Origin: Pelagophyceae sp. CCMP2097
Taxonomy: Eukaryota; Sar; Pelagophyceae
Assembly: GCA_026770575.1 (NCBI GenBank)
Contig: MU657168.1
Span: 810,415 to 874,414 of the forward strand
Reading direction: 5' to 3'
Length of the DNA: 64,000 nucleotides
Made by a program: the position numbers and the translations under genes. The notes under the pieces were generated by a model. The model worked only from the letters and a program-made list of their open reading frames with translations. It did no database searches and was not told where the DNA came from. This document shows, piece by piece, positions 22,701-32,969 of this stretch (positions are counted from its first letter, which is position 1; each line of letters starts with the position of its first letter).

Positions 22701-22765
22701 CCGCCGCGCGAGAACCTAAGTCCGAAGCGTCTCGCGCTTCGGCGGCGGCTCAGGCTTCGGCGGCG

Positions 22766-22868
22766 GCGGCGCCCAGCCCCATCAACGTCCAACTAACTGC
22801 GGTCCAGAAAGTCGCGCGCTTCGTATGCGGCGGCGCCCAGCCTCAACATCCAACTAACTGCGGTCCAC
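22766..22868. repeat. Direct repeat of about 40 bp
   Basis: Two copies of a segment containing GGCGGCGCCCAGCC and CCAACTAACTGCGGTCCA lie about 63 bp apart (near 22766-22806 and 22829-22868), with a few differences between them. On the minus strand one copy supplies a stop context and the other the ATGGGG start context of the downstream gene. Confidence 0.8.
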
Positions 22869-23340
22869 GCGATTCTTTAAACTGCGGACACGGCCCGCTG
22901 CGGTTCATGCGCGTGACGAACCACTTGTCGCGCGAGTCGAGCAAAGGGTGCTTGAGGGATCCGTCGTCGCCGGCTCCGAGCTCCATCAGGTTCGTCCAAC
23001 TTCGGCAAGGCTCAATCCGGGAAAGCGCGGCCCGATCCGTCGAAAAGGGGCGAGGCCGCGGCGTTTTGCGGCCGGGGAAGATTGTAAACGGTGCTCGGCA
23101 CCACCTCGGAAGCCTGATCTCTCTAGAATCTCGAAGAACGAACACAGCAGAGAGAGAGCCATGTTCTTGCTCGTTGGAACATCTAGGATTCCTAATCTCG
23201 AACTCTCTGAGAGCGCTCCGGAGCTTCCCCGACTTCCCGGCGGCACGTGCATGGAAGGGCGCTCCTCGCCGCCGGGATGCTTCGCGCAAACGCCGCCATG
23301 TGTATACTCGTCTTCGTCGACGGGTGTAGGGAGCGCGCAA
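22810..23340 (-). CDS. Possible small gene or exon, unidentified
   Basis: Between 22880 and 22990 the minus strand has a protein-like segment (NLMELGAGDDGSLKHPLL, then DKWFVTRMNRSGPCPQFKES) that does not look like a shadow frame. After a plausible acceptor it may continue LGAAAYEARDFLDRS to a stop near 22812. Upstream frames to 23340 are Arg-rich and unconvincing. It could be a small gene or 5' exons of the membrane-protein gene downstream. Confidence 0.3.
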
Positions 23341-23363
23341 AGTCGGGATCCCCTTTGTTCAAG

Positions 23364-25370
23364 TTAGACTTTGTGGAAGTTGGTCCCGCCGCTGGGCGCG
23401 CGCTGGCGCAGCTGCTTGACGGAGTTTTGGTGCGGACGCTGCGGCGACGATATCGGCGCGGTCATGCCGCGGCGCGCCTCGTCGCCGCGCAGCTCGCGGA
23501 TCGTCTCGCGTTCGAGCGTCTGCAGCAGCTCGAACGCTTCAACGTCTCCTGAAGCGCCAAAGTCCATCGTCGTCATGGGCTCGATGTCCGGCCGCTGCGC
23601 CCCGGAAAACGCCGGCGAGTCGAGGGGCGCGGTGAGGCCGAAGGCGCGCGGCTTAAAGTCGAGGAGCTCAACGGCCAAGTACTCCGACGCCGTGACGACT
23701 CGGTTCCCCGCGCGCCGCGACGAGCTGCCCTGGCGGCCGTCGCCGATGCTGCGCAGGGATTCGCGCGGCCGCAGCCGCCGCCGGTCGGGCAGCGGGCTGC
23801 CGGAGCCGGGCGTGCTCACAGAGACGTCGTCGCGCTGGCCCGGCGCCGTCGCGGCGCGGGTCGGCGCGGGCTCGGGTTTCGCGTCGCGGAGCTCGGCAAA
23901 GGCCTGTCTCGACATGCGCTTTGGGTCTTTTGGCCAGGGCGGCCCGCGTCTCGCCATGGTCGCGTCCACCGCCGGCCCCTGGAGCGAGGCCATATTGGAT
24001 TGCGAGGCGTGGTTGAAGGCGCCGCGTTGGAGCTTGAGGAAGGCCGGGTTGGGCTCGCGGGCAGCGACACCTGCTTGGGGTACAAATTCGTAGTCGTTCA
24101 CTAGCGAGCGTTGCAAAAAGTACTTCTCGAGGATGTAAGGCGTCTCGGGCGCCGACGCCGAGTGCTTTAAAGTGCGCGGCGCGGCGCGCACCGCCCGCTT
24201 CTTTTTGGACACTTTTAAATCCTTGACCGGCGCCGGCGACGCCACGTGCGGCGACGTCACGGCAAACGCAGCCGCAAAATGGAGAGGCGCGTCGATGGCC
24301 TTTGGGAGGTTGTTGGTGAACGCGGCGTCGAGAGGCAGCTTGATTCCGGGGTGTTTTGTTGTGGTGGTGGTAATGTCGTCCGCGACGTAATTCAGGATGG
24401 CCTCCAACTCTGCCGCCCTTGCCGCCGCCGCGCGGTCCGGTGCAGCGCGGGGCAGCGAATAGACGGCGAGGCGCTCCCCGGCCCACTTGGTAGGCGCCGC
24501 CGACTGCAAAGCGCGCAGCACGGCGCCAAAGCTCTTTCGGTCGACGTTTGAAGTTGAAGTGGCGCCCGCGGCTTCGAGAGCCTTTTTCAGCTCCTGGCCA
24601 GAGACGGGCGCCTGCAGTAAGAGCCAGGCAAGCAGCTCCTCGGGTTTTAATAAACCCTCCCTGCGCACGTCGGCGCGTTGGAAGCAGGCGTCGACGCCCA
24701 ATTCCCGACGTGCCTCGTCCGCCTCGCGCCGCGCCGCGTCGCCCGAGAGCGCGGCCACGGCCGAAGTCTTGCGCAAGACTTCGATCAAGCGTGTCGCGCT
24801 CGACGGCCGCGCGCTCGCCGGCCGCGAATCGGAACGTGCGGCGTCGCCGGGCCGCGCAGAGTCCGAGGACCGCGCCGCAGTCCGCGGCCGCGCCGCCGGG
24901 TTGTACGCGCTCCGCTTCGGCGCGGCCTGGCCCGCCGTGCCGGCGCGCGGCGGCGCCGTCTGCGGCCGGGCCGCCGCCGTTGGTAAAGCGCGCCGTGCCC
25001 AAGCGTCCACCGCGCCCGCCGCCGGCTCCGCCTCGGCCGCCGCCTCCCCCGCGTCCAGCGGCGCCGCGTCGACCATCGTGCAGACCTGCCAGAGCTGCCG
25101 CGTCATGTCGACGGCGGCGAAGGTTAAAGCGGCGGCGTCGAGGTCGGCCTCGTGCGCGCGCCACGCGATGCCGTCGAGTATCGCCTCGATACATTCGACG
25201 ACGGCGTCCTCGCCGGCGTGCGTGTGCAGCAGGGCCGCCACGTTCGCGGCATCCTCGGCGGCGCGAGACTCGCGCGCCTCGCGCGCGTCCGAGGCGCGGC
25301 GCTGCGGGCGACCCGCGATTGCGGCGACGCTCGCGACTTGTGCCACCTTGGCGGTCGCCGCGGGGGCCAT
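23364..25370 (-). CDS. Large disordered protein with one EF-hand-like segment
   Basis: One uninterrupted exon from MAPAATAKVAQVASVAA (ATG 25370) to a stop at 23364, about 668 aa. The frame stays open further upstream, but that part reads as the antisense of the next gene. Features: helical N-terminus (VECIEAILDGIAWRAHEADL), a Pro/Arg/Ser-rich disordered stretch, then VDACFQRADVRREGLLKPEELLAWLL, which resembles a weak EF-hand helix-loop-helix paired with SGQELKKALEAAG and VDRKSFGAVLRAL. More disordered segments follow (PYILEKYFLQRSLVNDYEFV, ELLQTLERETIRELRGDEA). No enzyme motif is visible. A cytoskeletal or ciliary-type scaffold is possible but not shown. Confidence 0.7.
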   Translation of the reverse strand: MAPAATAKVAQVASVAAIAGRPQRRASDAREARESRAAEDAANVAALLHTHAGEDAVVECIEAILDGIAWRAHEADLDAAALTFAAVDMTRQLWQVCTMVDAAPLDAGEAAAEAEPAAGAVDAWARRALPTAAARPQTAPPRAGTAGQAAPKRSAYNPAARPRTAARSSDSARPGDAARSDSRPASARPSSATRLIEVLRKTSAVAALSGDAARREADEARRELGVDACFQRADVRREGLLKPEELLAWLLLQAPVSGQELKKALEAAGATSTSNVDRKSFGAVLRALQSAAPTKWAGERLAVYSLPRAAPDRAAAARAAELEAILNYVADDITTTTTKHPGIKLPLDAAFTNNLPKAIDAPLHFAAAFAVTSPHVASPAPVKDLKVSKKKRAVRAAPRTLKHSASAPETPYILEKYFLQRSLVNDYEFVPQAGVAAREPNPAFLKLQRGAFNHASQSNMASLQGPAVDATMARRGPPWPKDPKRMSRQAFAELRDAKPEPAPTRAATAPGQRDDVSVSTPGSGSPLPDRRRLRPRESLRSIGDGRQGSSSRRAGNRVVTASEYLAVELLDFKPRAFGLTAPLDSPAFSGAQRPDIEPMTTMDFGASGDVEAFELLQTLERETIRELRGDEARRGMTAPISSPQRPHQNSVKQLRQRAPSGGTNFHKV

Positions 25371-25553
25371 CGCACCGGGCGGCGGGGGCCGCGTAGATAC
25401 CCCGAAGCCGAGGGGCCCTGGCCTATAGGCCGGCGGTAGCCGGCGGTGCTGCTCGGCGTTGGGCGGTTGGGAGTGCGGGTCGTTTTCGGCGACCCCCCCC
25501 CCGCAGTGCCTCGAAAGTCGCATCGATCGTCGGGTCGAGAGAGTGGAGAGGCC

Positions 25554-26822
25554 ATGGGCTGCGCCTGGGAGGGTCTCCTGGCGGTGGTGTACTTTGCAGT
25601 GGGCCCGGCGTCGTTGAAAAAGGCGGCGCTGTCGGCGGCGTCGGCGCGGAAGCACGGTGGCGCGCGCGTGCGCACCATGGTCGTCACCGACGACGCCGGT
25701 GCATCGAGGTTGCGCCGCGGGGAATATGCCTTTGACACGGTCGAGTCCGTCGGCCGCGCGAAAGGGCCTTCCGTGGAGTTTTCCGCAACGCGGCCACTCG
25801 GCTCGACGTCGACGCTCTCCACTTCCGAAAGGTGCGCCCTGCGCTCGCGACGCACCGCCGAACAGACCGCAGGTGGCGGAACCGAACGGATCCGGCGAAC
25901 GTCGCACTCAGAGCGCTCCGCGCGGCCAAGATCGACGCCCTCGAGCGCGCCCTGAAGCGCTACGACCGCGCGGTATTCCTCGACGCCGACACGTACGTCT
26001 GCAAGCCCATCGTGAGTCACAAACCCTCGCCTTCGCAAGAGATCCATCGCGGCCCGCCGATGCGACACGATTCGACAGGTCGAGGACCTCGGTTGCGCAG
26101 TCGAGCCGCCGACGGTACGCACCCTCTTGCTGCCGACGTTTCTCCTTGGCGCCGCGGCTCGCATCCCTCGACTCGGGACGACCCTCTCGACTCGGGACGA
26201 CGCAGAAGGAGACGACCCGACGGGCAGGCCGTCGCGTTCGTCCCTGTCGCGGCGGGGAAGGAGCACGCCGCCTCGATCCTGGCCGCTTCGGCTCGCTGGC
26301 GTGTCCCGCGGACAGTGAGGGAGGTACGTTTGTACTGCGGCGTGAGAGTGGGTCCATCTCGGTCGCGGACGCTCCTTGGGACGCACGGCGTAGGCCAACA
26401 CGGGCGTCGTCGCTGCGCGGAACGATTCGACGACGAGGGCGTTGGTGCGCGCGTGGCGGCGAGCGTACGAGGACCTCGCGCAGCAGTCCTCTCCTGCGTC
26501 TCCGTTGGAATACTCACTCTCTGCGACGAACTCGAACAGGTCCGGCTTCCTCATGGACCAGCCGGCGTTCCGGGCCGCGCTCCACGCCACGGGCGCGCCG
26601 CACGCGCACCTTCCGTGAGGTCGTCTCCGGGCCCGTGCGACGCGGAAGACGCGATGCAGGCCCGAATTTAACTGCCGGGGCCACGACCGACACGCGGCGC
26701 AGACGGCCGTCGCGCTCCGCTGCCGCGGCTTCCGGCACCTCAAGGGCCCCGTCCAGACAAGGCTCCGGGGGGGTAGAGGCTGCGCCGTGCTGCATTCGCA
26801 CGACTTAAGGGAGCCGTCATAG
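25554..26822 (+). CDS. Nucleotide-diphospho-sugar transferase-like glycosyltransferase
   Basis: Exons 25554-25831, 25912-26011, 26079-26114, 26394-26614 and 26660-26822 close in phase (265 aa). Motifs of the GT-A nucleotide-sugar transferase fold appear in order: AVVYFAVGPASLKKAALSAA (nucleotide strand), KIDALERALKRYDRAVFLDA plus DTYVC with the DxD metal site, ANTGVVAARNDST (the NSGV-type loop), SGFLMDQPAFRAAL, and LPPEFNCRG (the PPEYN-type motif spanning the last intron). The C-terminal VLHSHD may stand for the usual His-containing end. Such enzymes transfer sugars to proteins or glycans in the Golgi; no N-terminal anchor is obvious. The 279-nt third intron is long for this region and could hide another in-phase exon. 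Confidence 0.75.
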
Positions 26823-27004
26823 CTCTCTGGACCCTTTGGAAACGCGCCGGGGCCTCAGCCGAGAGGAAGCAAGTCAGTGCGGGAGCTTAGGGCAGACAGG
26901 TGTCCGCGACGTCCGGGTTGGCCGTCCCGAGCCTGGGCTGACGTCGCCTCGAGCATCCTCGGAGCGGCGCTCTCCGTCAGAAAGCTGCCTTCGCAAGGGT
27001 GAAG

Positions 27005-28443
27005 CTAGTCGAGCTCCTCGACGTCCTCGTCGTCGGCGTAGGCGTCGCCGGACTCTTCGGCTTCGGCTTCGTCGGTCTCCTCCATAATGTGGCCCGACGC
27101 GGCAGCGTCGGCGTCCATCTGCTCGCGGCGGTCGCGCTCGCGCGCCTGCTGCTCCTTGACGAGGCGCTCGCGGTCCTCGGGCGAGAGCGTCGCGCCGGAC
27201 TTGGGCAGCGGCTCGGCCTTGACGACCTTTGCCTTCGGGGCCGGCGGCCGCTTCGGCGCCTTGCGCTTCCCAACCGTCACGTCGTCCACAAGCGGCTTGA
27301 GGCGCTTGTTCTGCGGGCCGGCGTCGGCGTCGCCGGAGACGCCGTCGAGGAAGGCGCCGAGCGAGGCCTCGTTGAGCGGGCCCTTGTGCGCGAGCGCGAA
27401 GAGACCCGCGGAAGTGTTGCGGAAGTAAATGGCGCGGTGGCTCAGGGCCTCGAACCGACGCAGCTTGATGTCCTCGCCGGCGGCGTAGCCCTCAAAGTTG
27501 AGGCGGAGGTCCTGGGAGTCCATCTCCACAAAGGCGACGGCGGACGTGCCGTCGCGCTTGGCCCCACCCGCGGCGTGGAGGCCGGCGAGCTTGTCCAGGG
27601 CCTTTTCCGACTGGGGCTCGAGCTCTGCGCCGCCCTTGAGGACGACGAGGCACCGGGGCTTGTACAAACACTTTTCGCGCAAAAGTTCAGTATTCTTCAC
27701 GGGCAGCGGTTTTCGCATGGCCCCCAGGCGGAACTCGCGCACGAGGTCGTACTCGGACCTGGATGCGGATGCGGGCAGCTGCTTGACGCCGACGCCGTTA
27801 GCGATAAACAGAACGGGCTCGCCCTGCGGGTGCGGCAGCAGCTTCCACCGCTGCATCGTAGTCTTGCCGGACGAAGGCAGCGCCGCCTTGCAGTCCAGCA
27901 CGGCAAACTTCATCTCGTCGCCGCTAAGAAGGCGAGGAACGATCGGCATCGGAGGAAGGCGGCCCACTCTCTCCCCTCGTCCACGACACGCGTCGCGTAA
28001 GCCTTCCCCCGGGCATCCCCCCGGCCTTCTCCTCCGCTTCGCCGCAAACGAGACGCACAGGCGGTGCGCGACGGCCTCGAAGTTGGGCGTCAGCGGCTTA
28101 GTCGAATTCATGGCGTGGCACCTAAAATGCTGATCGGTGTCCTACCGCCGCTCGGTCCGCGTCCAACGGCGCCTTTGCGTCCTTCGACATGCCGCCGGCC
28201 CCTTGAAGACGCTGGTCTGAACGCGACGGCCCAGACTTCGCCGGAGAAGAAGACTTGGCGCAACGTCGCTTCGTCCTTGACGTCGACGTAGGTGAGCTTG
28301 TTCGTTTCCGATCCAGTAAACATCATAATCGCAAAGAGCGGCACGGCCACGTACGCGGCGTACTTCCAAGCCGGCGTCTTCGCCTTCTTTACGTACGGCT
28401 CCTTGGCCGCAACCGCCGGCTTCGCACCCTTCTTGGGCGCCAT
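27005..28443 (-). CDS. Membrane-anchored thioredoxin-fold-like protein
   Basis: Exons 28443-28223, 28121-28059 and 27923-27005 close in phase (400 aa). After a Lys-rich cytosolic start comes one transmembrane helix (YAAYVAVPLFAIMMFTG). A thioredoxin-like unit follows: TYVDVKDEATLRQVFFSGEV, then WAVACHAMNSTKP where a CxxC site would be expected but only one Cys remains, and MKFAVLDCKAALPS. A second half has CLYKPRCLVVLKGG and VAFVEMDSQDLRLNFEGY. The tail is Lys-rich (KRKAPKRPPAPKAKVVK), then a charged coiled segment and an acidic end (EDVEELD). This resembles ER proteins with redox-inactive thioredoxin folds, such as some DnaJ-linked chaperones, but no J domain is present. Specific role unknown. 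Confidence 0.65.
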
Positions 28444-28685
28444 CGTCGAGATGAGTTCAAGGAAGCCGAAAAGTGATCGCTGCGAACGCAATTGCAGGCC
28501 CATAACCCGAAAGTATAGCTGAAAATAGTCGACGCGACTCTTCAAGTTCTTTTGTGAGACCCGGTTCGATAGATGCACCGCGGAGACGGTCACGGTGACC
28601 TTGACCTGGTTCCGAAGACCGCCGCCGCTGCGGCTCGCGGCCCGGCGCCCGGCGGCGCCTCCGGGGCGCGGCCGGCGGCGGCCCG

Positions 28686-29880
28686 ATGCGGGTCGCCTGC
28701 TGGGTCGCCGCCGTCGTGGTTTGGTGCTCGCATTGCGCGGCCCTGAAGTCGGGCGCCGCGGCGGGCCCTCGCAAAGGTCTCCCGCGGCGCCTCGGGCTCC
28801 AGAGGCGGCCGCCGCCGCGCGGCGCCGGGGGGCTCGGCACGCGGCTCCTCGGCGCGGCCGCGCTCGCGGGTTTCGACCTCGTTTTAGAGTGGTGCGCGCG
28901 GCGCGGTTTGTTCGACGCTCTCCGCTCAATAGTCTGCAGCGACCCGACGCATCTGCCAACGTGGTGGGCGCGGGGCTCGCAGCGCCGCTTCGCCGCAAAC
29001 GTCGACGCCGAGAGCTGCGACATGGCGTGGCCCGGCGCAAATCACCGGGCCGACGCCCGCGCCAAGGCGCTGCTGCGCAAAATCGCAGACGACCCGGCGC
29101 TGCGGCAGTGCTGCGCGAAGCGGGGCCTGCGCACGGCATTGCTCGGCGAGCTGAGCGCGGCGGACCGCAACGTCCAGAGATTTGGCGAGACGACGCGCTG
29201 GACCGCTGGGCTCAACCATATTACAAAGACGACGACGAGGGTCAACGCACCCCTCGTCGTCGGCGGGCGAGGCGCGCCCCTCGTCGGCGGACGAGGCGCC
29301 GCGGCGCGTCAGAACCCGAGGTGCGTCCGCCCCCGCCGAAGAGCGCGCCTTCAAAAAGCACAGTCAAAGGCGGGTGGCCTCTGAGCGCTCTTCCGACAGG
29401 CCGGCGCCGGAGACGCGCCTCCTCCGGCGCGAGTCGACGCTCATCGAGGTGCTCCTCCGCGACGGGCCGGACCGCCTGCTGCCGTGGCGCAGGGTCCTCC
29501 GCGTCGCGCTGCACGAGGTCGCGCACTGCGAGCTGGACGGCGACCACGATCACCCATCGTCAAAGGCGGAGCACGCGTTCCGAGCGCTGGAGAGGACGCT
29601 CAATTCCGAGTACGCAGTCATCGAATCGAAGCTCATCGCAGACAAGCGCCTCGAGGCGCGGGCGGTGCATGCGGCCATGCGGCGCTCCGCGGGCACCGCG
29701 CAGAAGGCGCCGAGATGGCGAGTCCTCAACGCCCGCTTGATCAAGTCCATTTTGCGCTGCGCTGCCGCCGCAGCTGCGGGCGCCTGCCTCGCGCCGGTCG
29801 CCTCGAAGCGTATCGCTGACGCGGCGGACGCCCGAAGACGACACGAGGCGCTGCTACGGCGGCTGCGCGTGCTCCTCTAA
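28686..29880 (+). CDS. WLM-type (Wss1-like) zinc metallopeptidase, copy 1
   Basis: Exon 1 starts at ATG 28686 with a signal-like peptide (CWVAAVVVWCSHCAALKSG). It carries the WLM N-terminal region: AKALLRKIADDPALRQCCAK, then GLRTALLGELSAADRN and TAGLNH. A second exon, ending at 29880, carries LLPWRRVLRVALHEVAHCEL, with the zinc motif HEVAH at about 29512-29526, then DGDHD and AFRALERTLNSEYA. Wss1-family proteases cut proteins cross-linked to DNA. Here the His/Asp segment after HExxH is one residue longer than usual, and the signal-like N-terminus would be unusual for a nuclear protease. The frame changes between about 29250 and 29400, so an intron or indel lies there. The C-terminus is Ala/Arg-rich. 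It is the upstream member of a tandem duplication. Confidence 0.7.
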
Positions 29881-30495
29881 AAAAACGGGGTCCGGAGGCG
29901 CGACACTGTACGCGGCGGCATAGAGTACAATTGTACATGTATGCGGGCTGGGAATGAGAGGATCAGGTAGTAGGGTATGTAGTACGCGGGCTTTTGTCGG
30001 GTGGGTTGTCCGTCGGGTGGCTCCTGTTATTCTATGGACACCAATAGCCGTGGTATGCTGGGTTGTTCGGGTTGCACCTGCGTCGCCGCGTGGCATAGGG
30101 TGGGTCCCATGCGCTCTTATGGGCTCCTCCCACAAGGCGCCCTGCGGTCCTTTTTGGGCGCCCCGCGCGGACTCTGGATGCAGGCACTGGTTGGCGTAGT
30201 CGTTCGCAAGTTGGGTGAACTCGGCCCGAGTCATAATAGAAAACTTGGACCTTGCCGCCTGGCTGCGGTCGGCGCCGACGCTGCCCTGGTGCTCGTCCTT
30301 GTTCGGTCCAGTTGGTTGGCGTGGTTTGTCCCAGACACAGAATTTTAAGTCAACCATCAATGGAGTCGAAATCGGCGTGCTTTGTCCGTGCTTGCCCAAA
30401 TCGGGCTGCGACCAAACCGTCAGGGCCGCGCGTCGGCGCAGCGGCGGCGCGAAGCCCCGCGCCGCGGTCACGGAGAGGGCACAGAAGTCGCGCAT
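29880..30495 (-). CDS. Small plastid-targeted-type protein, copy 1
   Basis: The frame starts at ATG 30495 (MRDFCALSVTAARGFAPP), a signal peptide followed by the GFAPP motif typical of complex-plastid targeting. Then come RRRAALTVWSQPDLGKHG, a divergent stretch, and PNKDEHQGSVGADRSQA and NDYANQCLHPE. The paralogue at 32524-32731 lacks two segments present here (near 30330-30390 and 30215-30265), so these may be introns or insertions. The C-terminal end is uncertain because the open frame runs on into Thr/Arg-rich low-quality sequence. No known family is recognised. Confidence 0.45.
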
Positions 30496-30630
30496 CGTCG
30501 AGGGCGCGACGACGCAAGTGTCGGACAAGGGTACATGTACTCCTTCAAAACTTTGTGGCGCTCAAATTTGTTCGGGCCGCACTTCGGTGGTGCTGTCAGC
30601 GACTGCCCGGCTCGGCTAGAGTACGGTTGC

Positions 30631-30658
30631 TTGCTTAAGTCCACCCTGGGTGGGGCCA
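30631..30658. repeat. Dispersed palindromic repeat, copy A
   Basis: TTGCTTAAG followed by TCCACCCTGGGTGGGGC. The core CCACCCTGGGTGG is a perfect palindrome. Related copies lie at 34348-34381 and, in reverse orientation, at 63702-63740. Confidence 0.85.
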
Positions 30659-30775
30659 GAAGATATCGTAGTCCCCGTCGCGCGGCTTGGGTCTTGCTTT
30701 GGCCTTTTTCGAGGGCTGGATACCCTCCGCGGCCTTTCGCTGGACGTCTGCGCGTTGGTGGCGCGCGCGACAAGC
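30655..30775 (-). pseudogene. Duplicated 3' fragment of the KsgA/Dim1 gene
   Basis: The minus strand from 30775 to 30655 repeats the Lys/Arg-rich C-terminus of the intact dimethyltransferase gene at 32970-33080 (related to ADVQRKAAKGIPSKKAKAK and ending DYDI). Nothing upstream of it encodes the methyltransferase core. It is therefore a truncated copy carried along by the segmental duplication, and its join to unrelated sequence marks the right edge of the duplicated unit. Confidence 0.75.
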
Positions 30776-31030
30776 TTTACAAAACGGGCTGTGCTACAAA
30801 GTATAGGAATTCCTATGAGACGTTTTTGTGGGGACTATTCAGCTGGGACTATTGGACTATTGGACTATTGGGGGCCCCCTTTTTTTTTATAGAATATCAG
30901 TGGTCGGGGGGCTGAAGTCTGCGCGCTGACCCGTCAGGACGGTCCCCAGTCGCCGCAGCGGGGTAGCGTCCGGGACAAGGCCGACGGCGGGCCGATAATG
31001 ATTCTACGGGCCAAACCGCGAGGCGGACCG

Positions 31031-32216
31031 ATGCGGGTCGCATGGTGGGTCGCCGCCCTCGCGGTTTGGTGCTCGCCGTGCGCGGCCGCCTTGAAGTCCG
31101 GCGCTGCGGCGGGCCCTCGCTGAGGGTCTCCCGCAGCGGTCGCTGCGGAGGCGGCCACCGCCGCGCGGCGCCGGGGAGGCGCGGCTCCTCGAGCTCGGCA
31201 CGCGGCTCCTCGGCGTGGCCGCGCTCGCGGGGGCCAACCTCGTCTTCGAGTGGTGCGCGCGGCGCGGCGTGTTGGCCGTGCTCCGCGCGGAAGTCCGGCT
31301 CTGCGCCGACCCAGCGCACCTGCCAAGGTGGTGGGCGAAGGTCTCGCAGCGCGTCGCCGGCGTTTCCGGCTTCGCCGCCGCCGTCGACGCCGAAAGCTGT
31401 GACGTGACGTGGTCCAGCGCCACGCGCGCCGCCAACAATCGCACCCGGGCGCTGCTGCGCAAAATCGCAGACGACCCGGCGCTGCGGCAATGCTGCGCGG
31501 CGCGGGGCCTGCGCACGGCCGTGCTCGGCGAGTTGAGTGACGAGGACCGCAACGTCTCGACCATTGGCGTGACGACGCGGTACTTCCGGCCTCAACCACG
31601 TTATAAATACGACGGATGAGATCATGGCGCCGCTCATCTGGGGAGGGCGAGGCGCCGCGGCGGCGTGGCAGAATTCGAGGTGCGTCTGCCGAAGAGCTCT
31701 CCTTCAAAAAGCGCAGTCAAAGGCCTCCGACCGCGGTCCGAACGCCCGTCCGACAGGCCGGTGCGGCAGACGCGCCTCCTCAGCCGCGAATCGACGCGAA
31801 TCAGGGTGCTCCTCTGCGACGGGCCGGACCGCCTGCTGCCCTGGCGCAGGGTCCTCCGCGTCGTGCTGCACGAGGTCGCGCACTGCGAGCTGGACGGCGA
31901 CCACATGACCACGCTCGACGGCCAAGCGCGCCCGTGGTCGGCGGCGGAGGCCAAGTTCCAAGCGTTGGAGCGGACGCTCAACGTCGAGTACGCCTTCATC
32001 GAAAGGAAGCTCATCGCAGAGCATCAGCGTCGCGAGGCGCGGGCGCTGAATCCGGTCACGCGGCGCTGCTCGGGCGGCGCGCCAAAGCCGAAGCGGAGAC
32101 TCCTCAACGCAAACTTGATCAAGACCTTTCTGCGCTGCGCCGCTGCCGCGGCTGCGGGCGCCCGCCTCGCGCCGCTCGCCTCAAGGTGCATCACCAACGC
32201 GGTGGATAGACGGTAA
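31031..32216 (+). pseudogene. WLM-type metallopeptidase, copy 2 (probably decaying)
   Basis: Paralogue of the gene at 28686, same order and strand. The start (MRVAWWVAALAVWCSPCAAA) is kept, but the frame meets TGA at about 31121 where copy 1 reads CGCAAAGGT. The next conserved segment (LELGTRLLGVAALAGANLVF) is in another frame. A further 2-nt difference near 31582 ends the frame at 31617 (RPQPRYKYDG stop) where copy 1 continues GLNH. The zinc-site exon is intact: LPWRRVLRVVLHEVAHCELD with HEVAH at 31869-31883, ending at 32216. The lesions suggest loss of function unless unusual introns remove them. It diverged enough that this is not an assembly duplicate. Confidence 0.65.
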
Positions 32217-32521
32217 TAGGCGCTGCTACGGCAGTCGCGCACGTCCGAAGTCGAATTTCCTGTACCCCGGTAGGCGACGTCCCGAGGCGCGACAGAGTAC
32301 GCCGTATCATCTAGAGCGGGCTCTTTTGAGGTGGGGAGGATCAGGTAGTAGCGGACCCTTCGGGGTGGGGAGGGTCGCCCATTTCGCGGATGGCGTCTTT
32401 AACCGTGGTAGTCGTCGTTGTTCGGGTTGCACCTGCGTCGCCGCGTGGCTTAGGGTGACCCCATGCGCTCTTATGGGCTCTCCCACAAGGCGCCCTGCGA
32501 TCCTTTAACGCCGCGCGGATT

Positions 32522-32731
32522 CTAGGGGCACTGGTTGGAGTAGTCGTCGAGGTCCGCCTGGCTGCGGTCGTCGGTGCCGTCGTCGCCCTTGTACTCGTCG
32601 TTGTTCGGGTTCATCTGGTCCGCGTGGTTGTCCAGATCGGGCTGCGACCAAAGCGTCAGGGCCGCGCGGCTGCGCAGCGGCGGCGCGAGGCCCCGCGCGA
32701 CGGTCACGAAGAGGGCGCAGAAGTAGCGCAT
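32522..32731 (-). CDS. Small plastid-targeted-type protein, copy 2
   Basis: Open frame from ATG 32731: MRYFCALFVTVARGLAPPLR, again a signal peptide followed by a G(L/F)APP motif. It continues AALTLWSQPDLDNHADQM, NPNNDEYKGDDGTDDRSQA and DDYSNQCP, with a stop at 32522. It is collinear with copy 1 at 30495 but lacks two insertions. The mature part of about 45 residues is acidic and Asn-rich with one Cys. Two upstream in-frame Mets exist (32755). Function unknown. Confidence 0.55.
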   Translation of the reverse strand: MRYFCALFVTVARGLAPPLRSRAALTLWSQPDLDNHADQMNPNNDEYKGDDGTDDRSQADLDDYSNQCP

Positions 32732-32870
32732 CGCGTCGAGACTGTGGGGTGTCAAGTGTAGGCGAACAAGTGTCGGACACAGACGGCCGAAGCTTTCGCG
32801 ACGCTCAAATTTGTTCGGGCTTTCGCCACAACGGCCATGCGGTGGCCCGGCTCGTTCGGGGGAAGGCTAA

Positions 32871-32933
32871 CGCGACGCGTGTTGTGGACGAGCAGGGCGC
32901 GGACGAGCAGAGTTCGACAAGGAGCCACAGAGA
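32871..32933. repeat. Dispersed repeat of about 60 bp, copy 1
   Basis: A segment including GGACGAGCAGGGCGCGGACG and AAGGAGCCACAGAG recurs in inverted orientation at about 63202-63263 with few differences. It lies just downstream of the KsgA/Dim1 stop. Confidence 0.8.
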
Positions 32934-32969
32934 TTAACCGGTTTCCAACGCATTCCAAGGGGGCATCGG

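Noticed and set aside
25440..25907. N-terminal extension of the 23364-25370 frame on the minus strand
   Set aside because: It is antisense to the first exon of the glycosyltransferase-like gene and reads Arg-rich.
30805..30895. Poly-T run and repeated GGACTATT as a terminator or retrotransposon tail
   Set aside because: There is no reverse-transcriptase frame or target duplication; it is too short to call.
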